The notes under the pieces were generated by a model that worked only from the letters and a program-made list of their open reading frames with translations, did no database searches and had not been told where the DNA came from. From an uncultured Bacilli bacterium (GTDB taxonomy: Bacteria; Bacillota_I; Bacilli_A; RF39; UBA660), in NCBI GenBank assembly GCA_934141245.1, contig CAKPCB010000007.1:11164-75163 (forward strand): a stretch of DNA of 64,000 bases. Reading direction: 5' to 3'. A program made the translations under genes and the position numbers. Each line of letters opens with the position of its first letter. The stretch's first letter is position 1. Below are positions 18,801 to 26,435 of the stretch, piece after piece.

Positions 18801-19234
18801 TGAACACTTGATGTTGCAAATATAGCAAATCCCGTGGGTCTAACAGAATATATGTCTTGATGATCACAGAAAATGCTTAAAGCATGCGTTGCTACACTTC
18901 TTGATGCTACATTAATTACACAAGGCAACATTTCACCTGCAATTCTATACATTTCTGGAATCATCAATAATAATCCTTGACTAGCTGTATAGGTGGTTGA
19001 TAAAATTCCATTTTGCAATGAACCATGTACTAGTGCAATAGCACCAGCTTCGCTCTGCATTTCAGTTACATTTACAACATCATCAAAAAAGTTTTTATTG
19101 CCATTAGAACTCCACTTATCTATATATTCAGCCATTGGTGAAGCAGGAGTAATTGGATATATTCCGGCAAGTTCTGTAAATTTATATGAAACAAAGCTAC
19201 AAGCTTCATTACCATCCATTATTTTATATTTCAT
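15815..19234 (-). CDS. nifJ: Pyruvate:ferredoxin (flavodoxin) oxidoreductase
   Basis: 1139 aa single-chain homodimer-type PFOR, close to the usual 1170-1190. It oxidises pyruvate with CoA to acetyl-CoA and CO2, passing electrons to ferredoxin or flavodoxin. Domains in order: N-terminal pyruvate/CoA-binding part (YPITPASPMAEY near residue 22), gamma domain, two 2[4Fe-4S] motifs (CIMCNKCSFVCP near 673 and CTGCGLCSKVCPG near 730), then the ThDP domain with CSGCGQTPY (about 798, ligands of the proximal cluster) and GGDGWAYDIG (about 930). ATG 19234 has AAGAGAG upstream. Monocistronic. A site resembling the clostridial Rex operator overlaps its -10 region. Confidence 0.97.
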   Translation of the reverse strand: MKYKIMDGNEACSFVSYKFTELAGIYPITPASPMAEYIDKWSSNGNKNFFDDVVNVTEMQSEAGAIALVHGSLQNGILSTTYTASQGLLLMIPEMYRIAGEMLPCVINVASRSVATHALSIFCDHQDIYSVRPTGFAIFATSSVQQVMDLTSIPYLSTIKSRIPFVNFFDGFRTSHELKKVELLNLDKVKPLIDKKKLNEFRMHALSINNVTRGTNQNDDIYFQITEARNKDYDKLPDIVNSYMQKINKITGKDYKPFDYYGDKNATRIIVAMGSVCETIKDTIDYLNSNNEKVGLIEVHLYRPFSEKYFLDVLPKTTKSIAVLDRTKEPGAMCPLYLDVKDIVSRYSNKIKVIGGRYGLSSKDTTPYQIKAVYSYLSNNNDSTFTIGIIDDLTKLSLKDEFFDISQNFYEMLIYGYASDGMVSASKDIIKIIGDNTKAYVQGYFEYDSKKSGGLTKSHLRFGKDEIRATYYVNNPSVVVCTNENYLKKYKMLDNIKQNGIFILNTSSDKDAVNMLFTSHDKQIIQERNIKLYIIDANHISFENELGNKINMIMTTAIFKVANIIPFEFAIEELKKSITAILNGKTNDVIEKNLKAINDAVDKITLVNIDNKDVEENINIEEDLFDIIERKEGNSLSVSKLSRFVDGTFPGGLSKYDSKNIAENLPCYNSDNCIMCNKCSFVCPHGVIRPFLLDDNEFKSMPVYLQKYTKDIKIKDKTFKYIIGINFDNCTGCGLCSKVCPGKNGNKAIQMKDKNFVINNINKKGYEYLFDNVESKILLPVNSVMGSQFVKPKFEFSGACSGCGQTPYLKLLTQLFGNELVISNATGCSSIYGGSIPKTPYSIPWQNSLFEDNAEFGYGLAIADKLKKKKIRKIIYENINKISKEEKEIYASYYKNQDYASSCLLYEIIDRSQIKELINLKEYIKTKSFWIVGGDGWAYDIGFGGLDHVLSSGENINILVLDTEVYSNTGGQTSKSTRIGGVAKFSSDGKKNVKKDLAKIALTYPNVYVATVSLGANMNQTVKAFVEAKNHVGPSIIIAYCPCIAHGILNGMTDSINEESKAVTSGYFPLFRYNPNDDLFILDSKANFDEYFEFLLGENRYRSLKKVNAEEYKKLLEENKEDAIKRYNYYMSLTKKEKE

Positions 19235-19251
19235 ATTATCACTCTCTTCTC

Positions 19252-19269
19252 ATATTAATTATATAACAA
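19252..19269 (-). promoter_or_regulatory. Possible Rex-type operator over the PFOR -10
   Basis: Minus strand TTGTTATATAATTAATAT agrees with the clostridial Rex consensus TTGTTAAnnnnTTAACAA at 11 of 14 fixed positions and includes the TATAAT -10. In such AT-rich DNA chance matches are common, so this is a suggestion only. Confidence 0.25.
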
Positions 19270-19297
19270 AGTTATAAAAAAAAATAGAAATTTAAGA

Positions 19298-19322
19298 AAA
19301 AAGAAGCTCTTTAGCTTCTCTA
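19298..19322 (-). terminator. Terminator of the CapA operon
   Basis: Minus strand AGAAGCT / AGCTTCT hairpin followed by TTTTTC just after the CapA stop. Confidence 0.75.
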
Positions 19323-19323
19323 A

Positions 19324-20493
19324 TTATTTGGAATAAATTGTATCAATATTATTATCTAAACTCCTAACTATCTTCATATACTTTTTATAATAATTTTTAT
19401 AGTTAGGTAAAATATTATTAGTTAATTTATTATATGGATATACTTTATATTTTCCGCATATTGCTGGTTTACATGTATAAACAAGATCCGCTTTTGGATT
19501 CAAGAGTTCTAAACTAACTTTACCATCTACAGTAGTTTTCTTTATGTCAATACTAGCAACTAAACCTGTTAATTTTTCTACACCAATCTGTGATGAAATA
19601 AAATTACCTAAAGAATAGATAACTAAAGTATCACCTACAAATTCAATTGGTTGTACAACATGTGAATGTGTTCCGATAATTACATTAACACCTAAATCAG
19701 ATAAATATTTTGCAATATCCTTTTGTTCTTTACATGCGGTATTTGAATATTCTATACCCCAATGCATAGAAACTATAAGCAAGTCAACTTTATCTTTCAA
19801 TTTTTCTATATCTTTTTTTGCCAATTCGTTGCTATAAACATCCAAATAATAATCTTTTCCTTTAGGTCTAACCAACCCATTTGTCAATGTTGTATATGCT
19901 AAAAATCCATATTTTATACCATTTACTTCTTTAACAATTACTTTATCTTTTTCCTCTTGTGTTGAATAGGAACCAGCAGCAATAACATTTTCTTGCTTAT
20001 TCCAATATTCACGAGATCTTTGTATTGTTTTCCAGCCCGTAGATACACCCCTATCAAGAGTATGGTTTGTAGCTAAACTAACAAGATTAAATCCCATATC
20101 CATAAATGCATCACCAACTTGTTGTGGTGAATTAAATTGAGGATATGAAGAGAGACCTAACTCAGTTCCACCCAAAATAGTTTCCTGATTATAAAATTTT
20201 AATTCGTAGTCATCAAAAACATTCCTTACTTCAGAAAATATAGGTTTAAAATCATAACCACTACTTCTAACATTATCATAAATTGCTCCGTGAATTAATG
20301 CATCACCAACCATAATAAGTGAAGCAGTATTTTCCTCTACAACAGGTTTTGGTATATCTTCATATATTACCTGTTTTTTGTTTTCAAAAATTTTACTATA
20401 ATTTATACCACAAAATATCAAAGCAGCACTAAGGACAATTAGTAAAACACCAATTCCTTTTCTTACTCCTTTTTTTAACTTTTTCTTTTTCAA
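19324..20493 (-). CDS. CapA/PgsA-family metallophosphatase-like protein
   Basis: About 389 aa. CapA-family (PF09587) proteins are membrane-anchored, calcineurin-like enzymes often linked to poly-gamma-glutamate or capsule. Signatures: MVGDALIHG, YNQETILGG, LATNHTLDRG, MHWGIEYS, IGTHSHVVQP and YSLGNFISSQ, in normal order. A very basic N-terminus and one membrane helix (about residues 10-30) place the domain outside the cell. The frame opens with GTG 20502 directly on the upstream TAG, but the extended SD AGGTGAT fits a TTG start at 20493 better, and I use that. Last gene of a three-gene envelope operon; no pgsB/C neighbours, so the PGA link is not supported here. Confidence 0.88.
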   Translation of the reverse strand: MKKKKLKKGVRKGIGVLLIVLSAALIFCGINYSKIFENKKQVIYEDIPKPVVEENTASLIMVGDALIHGAIYDNVRSSGYDFKPIFSEVRNVFDDYELKFYNQETILGGTELGLSSYPQFNSPQQVGDAFMDMGFNLVSLATNHTLDRGVSTGWKTIQRSREYWNKQENVIAAGSYSTQEEKDKVIVKEVNGIKYGFLAYTTLTNGLVRPKGKDYYLDVYSNELAKKDIEKLKDKVDLLIVSMHWGIEYSNTACKEQKDIAKYLSDLGVNVIIGTHSHVVQPIEFVGDTLVIYSLGNFISSQIGVEKLTGLVASIDIKKTTVDGKVSLELLNPKADLVYTCKPAICGKYKVYPYNKLTNNILPNYKNYYKKYMKIVRSLDNNIDTIYSK

Positions 20494-20502
20494 AAATATC
20501 AC

Positions 20503-21504
20503 CTACTCTAACAAACCAAAACCACTAACTACCTTTCTACCATTTGTAACCTTTTTACCATAAACAGTAAGTGGTGTATTAATTAATTTATTATTGATTA
20601 CAAGTTGAGAAGAAGTACCACCATCAAGGTTTGCAGCATTATATGCGCCATATTTTTCTAATAAATCTATAACTTCCATTAATGAAGGCCCATTAGCATG
20701 CACTCCTTCGGTAACTAAAAATAGTACTACTCCATCTTTTCTCTGCGCAATAGCAACCCTTGCAGCTCTATCATATCCACCAGCAGTTGATTCATATTGT
20801 AACTTTTTGCCATTTATCATTAAGAATGGTCCAAACTCAAGTCCATCTCTTATTCCACTTTTTATAGCATTTTCTGCAGTTGTTTTTGAAAGCACTAATT
20901 TGTTTTCTTTATTAAAACCTATTAAATTAGTAGGTGCAGATGTATCAGACCATATAATCTTTCCATCTTTAATTAAAGTTCCAAGAGGTATATCACTACC
21001 CCAGCCAGTTGTATCACTAAATGCTCCACCATTTATACAGACTTTTCCATTTAATCTTTTACACATATTTTTTACAGTTTCTTGTCCTTTTCCAGTATTA
21101 AACTCTTTTGATGCTATAAGTTTAACTTTAGAAGGGTCATATATTGCAACTAAATGTCCTTTATATTTGCCAACCTTAACTTCTATGTATTTATAATCAT
21201 CATTGTTTTCATCTCTAGTTAAAATTATTTCATCATACTCACTGTCGTAACTTTCCCTTTCAGAAGTATTAATAACAATTTCATCAAGATTAACTTCATC
21301 AGTCAATGGTATATATTTATTCATTGCAGTTACTTTACTAATATCCTCTTCAGAATAAAACACATATGCAATGTATTGATGAGTCTTTGTAATCATTGCA
21401 GTTGAAATTATCTTATTTTTAAAGTCAGGTATAGCATATACCAATACAAAACATGCTGCGACAATTATATCTATTATTATTATAAATATTGTAAACTTTT
21501 TCAT
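20503..21504 (-). CDS. Phosphodiester glycosidase family protein (NAGPA/DUF2233)
   Basis: 333 aa. The C-terminal two thirds is a phosphodiester glycosidase domain: VCINGGAFSD, GLEFGPFLMING, ARVAIAQRKDGVVLFLVTEG and YNAANLDGGTSSQL are the conserved blocks of the family related to N-acetylglucosamine-1-phosphodiester alpha-N-acetylglucosaminidase. In bacteria these act on cell-surface polymers. One N-terminal membrane helix (about residues 5-25) anchors it outside. ATG 21504 has GGAGGAAAAG upstream within the end of the previous gene. Downstream it abuts the CapA gene; joint action on wall or capsule glycopolymers is an inference. Confidence 0.88.
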   Translation of the reverse strand: MKKFTIFIIIIDIIVAACFVLVYAIPDFKNKIISTAMITKTHQYIAYVFYSEEDISKVTAMNKYIPLTDEVNLDEIVINTSERESYDSEYDEIILTRDENNDDYKYIEVKVGKYKGHLVAIYDPSKVKLIASKEFNTGKGQETVKNMCKRLNGKVCINGGAFSDTTGWGSDIPLGTLIKDGKIIWSDTSAPTNLIGFNKENKLVLSKTTAENAIKSGIRDGLEFGPFLMINGKKLQYESTAGGYDRAARVAIAQRKDGVVLFLVTEGVHANGPSLMEVIDLLEKYGAYNAANLDGGTSSQLVINNKLINTPLTVYGKKVTNGRKVVSGFGLLE

Positions 21505-21505
21505 T

Positions 21506-22951
21506 TTACTTTTCCTCCAATATGAAAGGATCTTCTAGTGTACCAATACCAGATTTTACTTTTAGGTTTTTTATTGATATTGCCGGTTTAATACCTCTTG
21601 ATAAAGTAGGTTTAGATGATATTAAGTAATCGTTGTATAAATATGATTTACCATCAGAACTACCATTTAAAACATAATAGTTATTTACTCCCTTATCTAA
21701 TTTTAAATCAGTAATACTTGGAATTCCTACCTTTGCTACCACTTTTTCATTTTTTATACTTTTATAACTATCACTATATTCACCTGTATACCATTCAGTA
21801 TCAATTATTAAATCCTTGTATGATAAAGAGTTGTAGAATTCATTATTTAAATAAGCAGCTAGTGAAGATTTATTATTTGGATTGTATTTATTACTCTTTA
21901 AGTCAAATCTATATGTAATACTACCATTTTTATATAACGAACTAAGTGTTAATTTAATTGAGTTCTCATTCATACTATAAATAGTCCATATATCATCGCC
22001 TAACTTTATATGTTTACCAACTTGAACTTTGTTATTATTTTTTTCTATAATGTATGGATCATCGCTAGTACCAGTTCCACCCAACATTATAGTTGAATTT
22101 TTCAAAGTTACTACGGGTTTAATATCATATAAATTAGTAGATTCAGCATAAGAAAGATTATTATTATTTATAACCCATACTTTTTCACTACCTCTATTTG
22201 ACAACCATATATCATTACCATTGGAAATATATGAATTGCTATCTACACTACTATTTAAGAATTCATCTATACTAGCAAGTCTTATCTTATTTGAAGTATC
22301 ACGCTTGTCACACTTTACTTTTCCTAAATCGTCGATGATATCAGAACAGATTAAAGTATTTGACAATGCATCACTATTTAATATAGGCAAAACGTATTCA
22401 TTTAAATAAGAGTTAACATCAGATTTTATATAATCGCCAGTTTTATTATTCCACATTAAGTTATTAATTGAGTCATCAAGTATAATGTCAATACTTTTAT
22501 CAGTGTTAATCTTCATTATTCTCCATGTCAAATTAGAAAATTTAATATAATTATTTACATTTGTTCCTTTGTAAATATAACTACCATTATTTCTATATAA
22601 CCCCTCACCATCATATACAAGTGATGTCTTTTGCATAAGTGAATCAGCAAACAGCTTTATTACTTTACCACTACTGTCTTTTGGATTATATATTTTATAA
22701 TATTTTACCAACCTACTACCATAGAATATACAACAACCGAGTATAAATATAATGCTTACAGAACAAAAAATCACTTGAAAAAGCAATTTTTTCTTAAGCT
22801 TTCTTTTCTTTTTAGCCGGTTTATTTGTACTGTGATGTAGTTCTTCTTCATCATAACTAGGAAGACTTCTATTATTAACCTTTTTTTGATCGTCTTCATC
22901 AAATATATCTATAATTTCAATTTCATCGTTATTAAATTCAGTATTTTTCAT
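21506..22951 (-). CDS. Membrane-anchored protein with two DUF6273-like repeats
   Basis: 481 aa from ATG 22951, which follows GGAGTGTTAGAT; the frame opens at 23005 without a Shine-Dalgarno. An acidic cytoplasmic N-terminus (about 70 aa) with a basic KKKRKLKKK stop-transfer is followed by one membrane helix. The outside part has two copies of a roughly 170-aa unit, each with an 'x-W-R/T-I' opening, a Leu/Asn-rich middle (SYLNEY, AAYLNNEF) and an ending GTGTSDDPYIIE or GIGTLEDPFILE. This is the layout of DUF6273-type surface proteins; the name is by resemblance. First gene of the operon with the glycosidase and CapA. Confidence 0.7.
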   Translation of the reverse strand: MKNTEFNNDEIEIIDIFDEDDQKKVNNRSLPSYDEEELHHSTNKPAKKKRKLKKKLLFQVIFCSVSIIFILGCCIFYGSRLVKYYKIYNPKDSSGKVIKLFADSLMQKTSLVYDGEGLYRNNGSYIYKGTNVNNYIKFSNLTWRIMKINTDKSIDIILDDSINNLMWNNKTGDYIKSDVNSYLNEYVLPILNSDALSNTLICSDIIDDLGKVKCDKRDTSNKIRLASIDEFLNSSVDSNSYISNGNDIWLSNRGSEKVWVINNNNLSYAESTNLYDIKPVVTLKNSTIMLGGTGTSDDPYIIEKNNNKVQVGKHIKLGDDIWTIYSMNENSIKLTLSSLYKNGSITYRFDLKSNKYNPNNKSSLAAYLNNEFYNSLSYKDLIIDTEWYTGEYSDSYKSIKNEKVVAKVGIPSITDLKLDKGVNNYYVLNGSSDGKSYLYNDYLISSKPTLSRGIKPAISIKNLKVKSGIGTLEDPFILEEK

Positions 22952-23035
22952 ATCTAACACTCCAATTATAGAAATTATATCAAAAAAAGAAATGGTTTTC
23001 AACAAATTATGACAAATTTCAACATTAGAACAAAA

Positions 23036-23059
23036 GAATAAAAATTAAAATTTTTATTC
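23036..23059. repeat. Perfect 11-bp inverted repeat
   Basis: GAATAAAAATT and AATTTTTATTC separated by two bases, between the TnpB remnant and the membrane-protein gene. It could be a remnant of an IS200/IS605 end, which form hairpins, or a plain terminator stem. Confidence 0.5.
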
Positions 23060-23079
23060 GAATTGATAGTCACCGATTC

Positions 23080-23244
23080 CAACTCTTTTAACTCTTTGCA
23101 CATATCATATGCTTTTATAAATTTCTCTTCCTTACATTTATTTAAAAAGTGATTATATATAAATCTTGTGCATCCATATGTTTTATTAATTAACTTCTTT
23201 TGATTATCACTTGGATACAATCTAAATTTATAAGCTTTATACAT
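23080..23244 (-). pseudogene. Remnant of an IS605-type TnpB (OrfB) gene
   Basis: Starts at ATG 23244 with a good SD (AAGGTGAT). The first 55 codons match the N-terminal domain of TnpB/IS605 OrfB: MYKAYKFRLYPSDNQKKLI, then YGCTRFIYNHFLNKC. Similarity ends at about 23080; the frame continues to 22999 with unrelated residues and stops at 81 aa, against about 370-400 for intact TnpB. No RuvC or zinc-finger part and no TnpA are nearby. The RNA-guided nuclease function is certainly lost; this is a scar of a past insertion. Confidence 0.8.
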
Positions 23245-23385
23245 TTAATCACCTTACCTTTTTACTGCATTTCAATTATATTGAAACAAGCAAACGTTTG
23301 TCAGCATATTTTTTGTTTTTAACACAAATTTTTATTAAGCAAAAAATAATCTTGTTTTTTTCTTGCTTTGAACTTTCCTATAAGA

Positions 23386-23424
23386 TAAAAAAAGAACATT
23401 ACAATTATGTAACGTTCTTTATTT
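23386..23424 (-). terminator. Terminator of the Ig-like surface protein gene
   Basis: Minus strand AAAGAAC-TTACA / TGTAA-GTTCTTT hairpin with a T run, directly after the stop. Confidence 0.75.
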
Positions 23425-23425
23425 A

Positions 23426-25885
23426 TCATCTAAGGCCAGCTGAAAGTAACAATATCTTCCCTTCATTTCCCGCTTTATCATAACATTTAATTAGATAAAT
23501 CAATTCATCACCTGTTAAGCATTTATTTGAATAATCATTTGACCAAACGACTGTATTTAAATTTTTTAAACCAGAAAAATTTCCATTAGATAGAATAACT
23601 TCTAAACTTCTTCTGCTTCCATATTGATTACATCTATCATTTTCATCTAATTCCCAAACGATTTTACATAAACCGATTCCAGAGCCACCCTCATTATCTT
23701 CTCTTTTTACATTAAAGTTAAAATTATGTGCACTAGCAGTAGTAGAGGCTATACACCATAAATTTTTCTTTGTTTTACTTGATAAACTCATAGTGCCACT
23801 TGAACCTTCCTCTTGGCAAGAAATTGTTTGACCATTTCCTAATGTTGGTCTTGGGGTATAAGGCGGTGTTGTATCTATTTTCATATAATTTTTTGATGAC
23901 CATTCACCTTTATTTCCAGCATAATCAACGGCTCTATGACACGCAACATTTATTCCTTCGTAATGATAGTTTTCAAAAGAATATTTGCCCTCTCCTTCAT
24001 TACCATCACTACCAGTACCACAAGTATAAGAGTATTCAAAATACTTTATTCCACTACCTGAATCTGATGATTTGAATTCTCTAGTTATAGGCTGATTAGT
24101 CCATTGAGTTCCATCTGGATTATAAGTTTTACCACCTGCAGTAAATTTTACTGTGGTTTTTGTAGGAGGTGTTTTATCTAATTTCACTAACCAGGTACCA
24201 GAAGTTGCTTGAGTGCCATTTGAGAAATATGCAACCACTTTATATTCGGCATTTACATCAGTAGTTACTGTATATGAATTTGATGTTGTTGTTGCAACCT
24301 TAACAGTACCTTTATACCACTCATACTTATTAGCAGTGGCATTTGAAACACTTGCAGTTAAAACCACATTCTTATTAGTCCATACACCATTAGTAGTACT
24401 TCCACTAATACTTACAGTTCCTGGTATTGCCTGTGAAATAGTATGCTTAGAAGAAATAGTTGAATTTCCAGTACCAGTTGTTACTCTAACTTGATAACTA
24501 CCAGCAGAAGTAGGCGTATATGAAGATGAAGTTGCACCACTTATTACATTTCCGTTTTTATACCACTGATATTTAACACCACTAGGTATACTACTTGGAT
24601 TTATTTTAGCAGTTAATTTATTTCTAATAGATGTTCCACCATTTATTGAAACAGAAGGCTTTATATTATCAATCTTTGTTATATAAATGATATAAGCATC
24701 TGTTTTGTTACCCTTTTTATCTCTAACAACTATGCTTACATTACTATTTGAGTTGAAAGATTTTGAGTTTGATTTTTGCCATGTAGATCCACCATCAAAT
24801 GAATATGCTTTACCATGTAATCCATTACTAGCTGTTGCACTAATCTTCAATGTTACTGGTCCCTTTATCCAGTTTTGTGCATTGCCAGATACACCATTAA
24901 TTAATAATTTATAATTATTACTTGGTTTAGGCTTAGTAGTAGTGCTACCACCACCAGTTGATATTTTATTAACTTTATAAATTCCTGAAACAGTAGAATT
25001 TCCACTACCTGTTGTAACTCTTACCTTGTAGTTACCACTAGAGGTTGCTAAATATGAATTTGATGTCGCTTTTTGTATCAAGGTATCATTTCTATACCAT
25101 TGATATTGATATCCACTCTCTGTTGATATAGGATCAATTACTGCAGTTAACTCTACATTTGATGAAGTTGAAACACCAGATCCAATACTTCCCTTAACAC
25201 TCACTTTAGGAATTGTTTTATCAATCTTATCAATTACTTTGGTAAATGAGGCACTTACGTTATTTTTAATATCTTTAACCTTTATTTCAACACTACCATT
25301 TTCAGTCACAACATATGTATTTGACTTTTGCCATGTAGATCCACCATCAAACGAATATGCCTCTGAAGCTAATTCATTTACAGAATCAACTTCAATTGTC
25401 AATGTTACTTTATCTTTACTATATCCCTCTGGTGTCATAACTACATTTTTAATAACTGGAGCATTCTTGTCTTGTTTACAAATATTTAATTTATATTCAC
25501 GTTTATTTCCTGCTTGTGAAACAACCTTAATTGTATGTGGAACGCACTCTTCAGTTAAATAAATTCTCTTGTTACATCCTTCTGTATTAGCTTTTGAACT
25601 TTCTGTTTTACAACTTACTGTAGTAAATTCACCATCAACAGTTGCAAAATATTCAAAAACAGATTTACTAAAATTTGGTGATAGACTACCACCACTAATA
25701 GTTATAGATTGCAAAAAATTATTATCACTTTTCTTATTAACCTTAGAGCAAGCAAAAAATGAAATAAATATAATAAAAACCAAAGCTACAATTCCCAATA
25801 TAATTAAAAGTAATTTTGGTCTTCTATCCTCACCATCAGTATATAAGTTATCATATAATTCATCTTTTTCAACAGTATTTGACAT
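23426..25885 (-). CDS. Large membrane-anchored surface protein with cadherin-like and Ig-like repeats
   Basis: 819 aa. A short acidic cytoplasmic tail and one membrane helix (about residues 26-46) precede an entirely extracellular part. First comes a cadherin-like beta-sandwich (about 55-135, ISGGSLSPNFSKSVFEY and GNKREYKLNIC). Then alternate two kinds of repeat: 'YSFDGGSTWQKSN' units (two exact copies, near residues 181 and 364) and Ig-like 'YQWYxNxxxIxxATSxSY...YxVRVTTGxGNST' units (three copies). The C-terminal 250 aa is Cys-containing and has further 'DxTPP' linkers. The DNA of the YSFDGG unit is nearly identical in both copies (about 24770-24810 and 25325-25365). Probably adhesion or cell-surface structure; no enzyme motif. 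Start ATG 25885, AAGG upstream. Confidence 0.75.
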   Translation of the reverse strand: MSNTVEKDELYDNLYTDGEDRRPKLLLIILGIVALVFIIFISFFACSKVNKKSDNNFLQSITISGGSLSPNFSKSVFEYFATVDGEFTTVSCKTESSKANTEGCNKRIYLTEECVPHTIKVVSQAGNKREYKLNICKQDKNAPVIKNVVMTPEGYSKDKVTLTIEVDSVNELASEAYSFDGGSTWQKSNTYVVTENGSVEIKVKDIKNNVSASFTKVIDKIDKTIPKVSVKGSIGSGVSTSSNVELTAVIDPISTESGYQYQWYRNDTLIQKATSNSYLATSSGNYKVRVTTGSGNSTVSGIYKVNKISTGGGSTTTKPKPSNNYKLLINGVSGNAQNWIKGPVTLKISATASNGLHGKAYSFDGGSTWQKSNSKSFNSNSNVSIVVRDKKGNKTDAYIIYITKIDNIKPSVSINGGTSIRNKLTAKINPSSIPSGVKYQWYKNGNVISGATSSSYTPTSAGSYQVRVTTGTGNSTISSKHTISQAIPGTVSISGSTTNGVWTNKNVVLTASVSNATANKYEWYKGTVKVATTTSNSYTVTTDVNAEYKVVAYFSNGTQATSGTWLVKLDKTPPTKTTVKFTAGGKTYNPDGTQWTNQPITREFKSSDSGSGIKYFEYSYTCGTGSDGNEGEGKYSFENYHYEGINVACHRAVDYAGNKGEWSSKNYMKIDTTPPYTPRPTLGNGQTISCQEEGSSGTMSLSSKTKKNLWCIASTTASAHNFNFNVKREDNEGGSGIGLCKIVWELDENDRCNQYGSRRSLEVILSNGNFSGLKNLNTVVWSNDYSNKCLTGDELIYLIKCYDKAGNEGKILLLSAGLR

Positions 25886-25944
25886 AACATCACTAACCTT
25901 TATTATAAATATAATATAATTATATCAGCTTTTAAACAAAAACA

Positions 25945-25975
25945 AAAGAGAAAATAAAAATTCTCTCTTCAACTT
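25945..25975 (-). terminator. Terminator of the CotD-like gene
   Basis: Minus strand AAGAGA...TCTCTT hairpin with AT-rich loop, followed by TTGTTTTTG. Confidence 0.5.
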
Positions 25976-26002
25976 TTTTACTAAAGATTGATTTAAACTA
26001 TA

Positions 26003-26356
26003 TTATTTAAATCCACAGCAAGATCCACATTGAACGTTTGAAACAGTATCTTGACTGCAGCAACTATAACTAGGACTGTATGTATGACGATATACATGAT
26101 TATTAATTATTCTTGTTCTAATTGGACAAACATGTGGTACTTCATGCATAATAGTTCTTTGAACTACTCTTTCTTGTACTGGTTCAATAATTGGTGAAGT
26201 AGTACCTCCAACCATTGGTGCACCCATACCTTGATTCATAGGCATGTTCCCTACATTACCTATATTAACGTCAACGTCCATATTAACATCATTGTAACCC
26301 ATAAAGTTAGTATTTACATCATCTTGCCTATCACAACAACTTTGTTCTCTAAACAT
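26003..26356 (-). CDS. CotD-like spore coat protein
   Basis: 117 aa; ATG 26356 has GGAGGATTT upstream. Composition is coat-like: Cys pairs at both ends (QSCCDRQ, SYSCCSQ, CGSCCGFK), a Met/Gly/Asn-rich middle, and a core RTIMHEVPHVCPIRTRIINNHVYRH-type segment that resembles the 'VPHIHP-HTTNVNHH-Y-H' core of Bacillus CotD. The identification rests on this resemblance. In Bacillus CotD is an inner-coat protein made in the mother cell. It stands alone between terminators. Confidence 0.65.
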   Translation of the reverse strand: MFREQSCCDRQDDVNTNFMGYNDVNMDVDVNIGNVGNMPMNQGMGAPMVGGTTSPIIEPVQERVVQRTIMHEVPHVCPIRTRIINNHVYRHTYSPSYSCCSQDTVSNVQCGSCCGFK

Positions 26357-26435
26357 TTTAAATCCTCCTATCTAGTCTATAATATTCTACTAATGAAAAT
26401 ATTTATATTAGAAAGGCCTAAATAACTAAAATATT

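Noticed and set aside
22999..23079. The last 27 codons of the TnpB frame as part of the transposase
   Set aside because: They do not continue the TnpB pattern and coincide with AT-rich sequence and the inverted repeat, so the remnant is taken to end at about 23080.
24770..25365. CRISPR-like or tandem DNA repeats
   Set aside because: The repeated DNA codes for conserved surface-protein domain units (YSFDGGSTWQKS), with irregular spacing; it is not an array.
23426..25919. Several long open frames on the plus strand opposite the Ig-like repeat protein
   Set aside because: They mirror the real minus-strand gene (shared periodic composition, repeated phrases such as FDFCHVDPPSNEYA from the same repeat), and none has a proper SD or family match.
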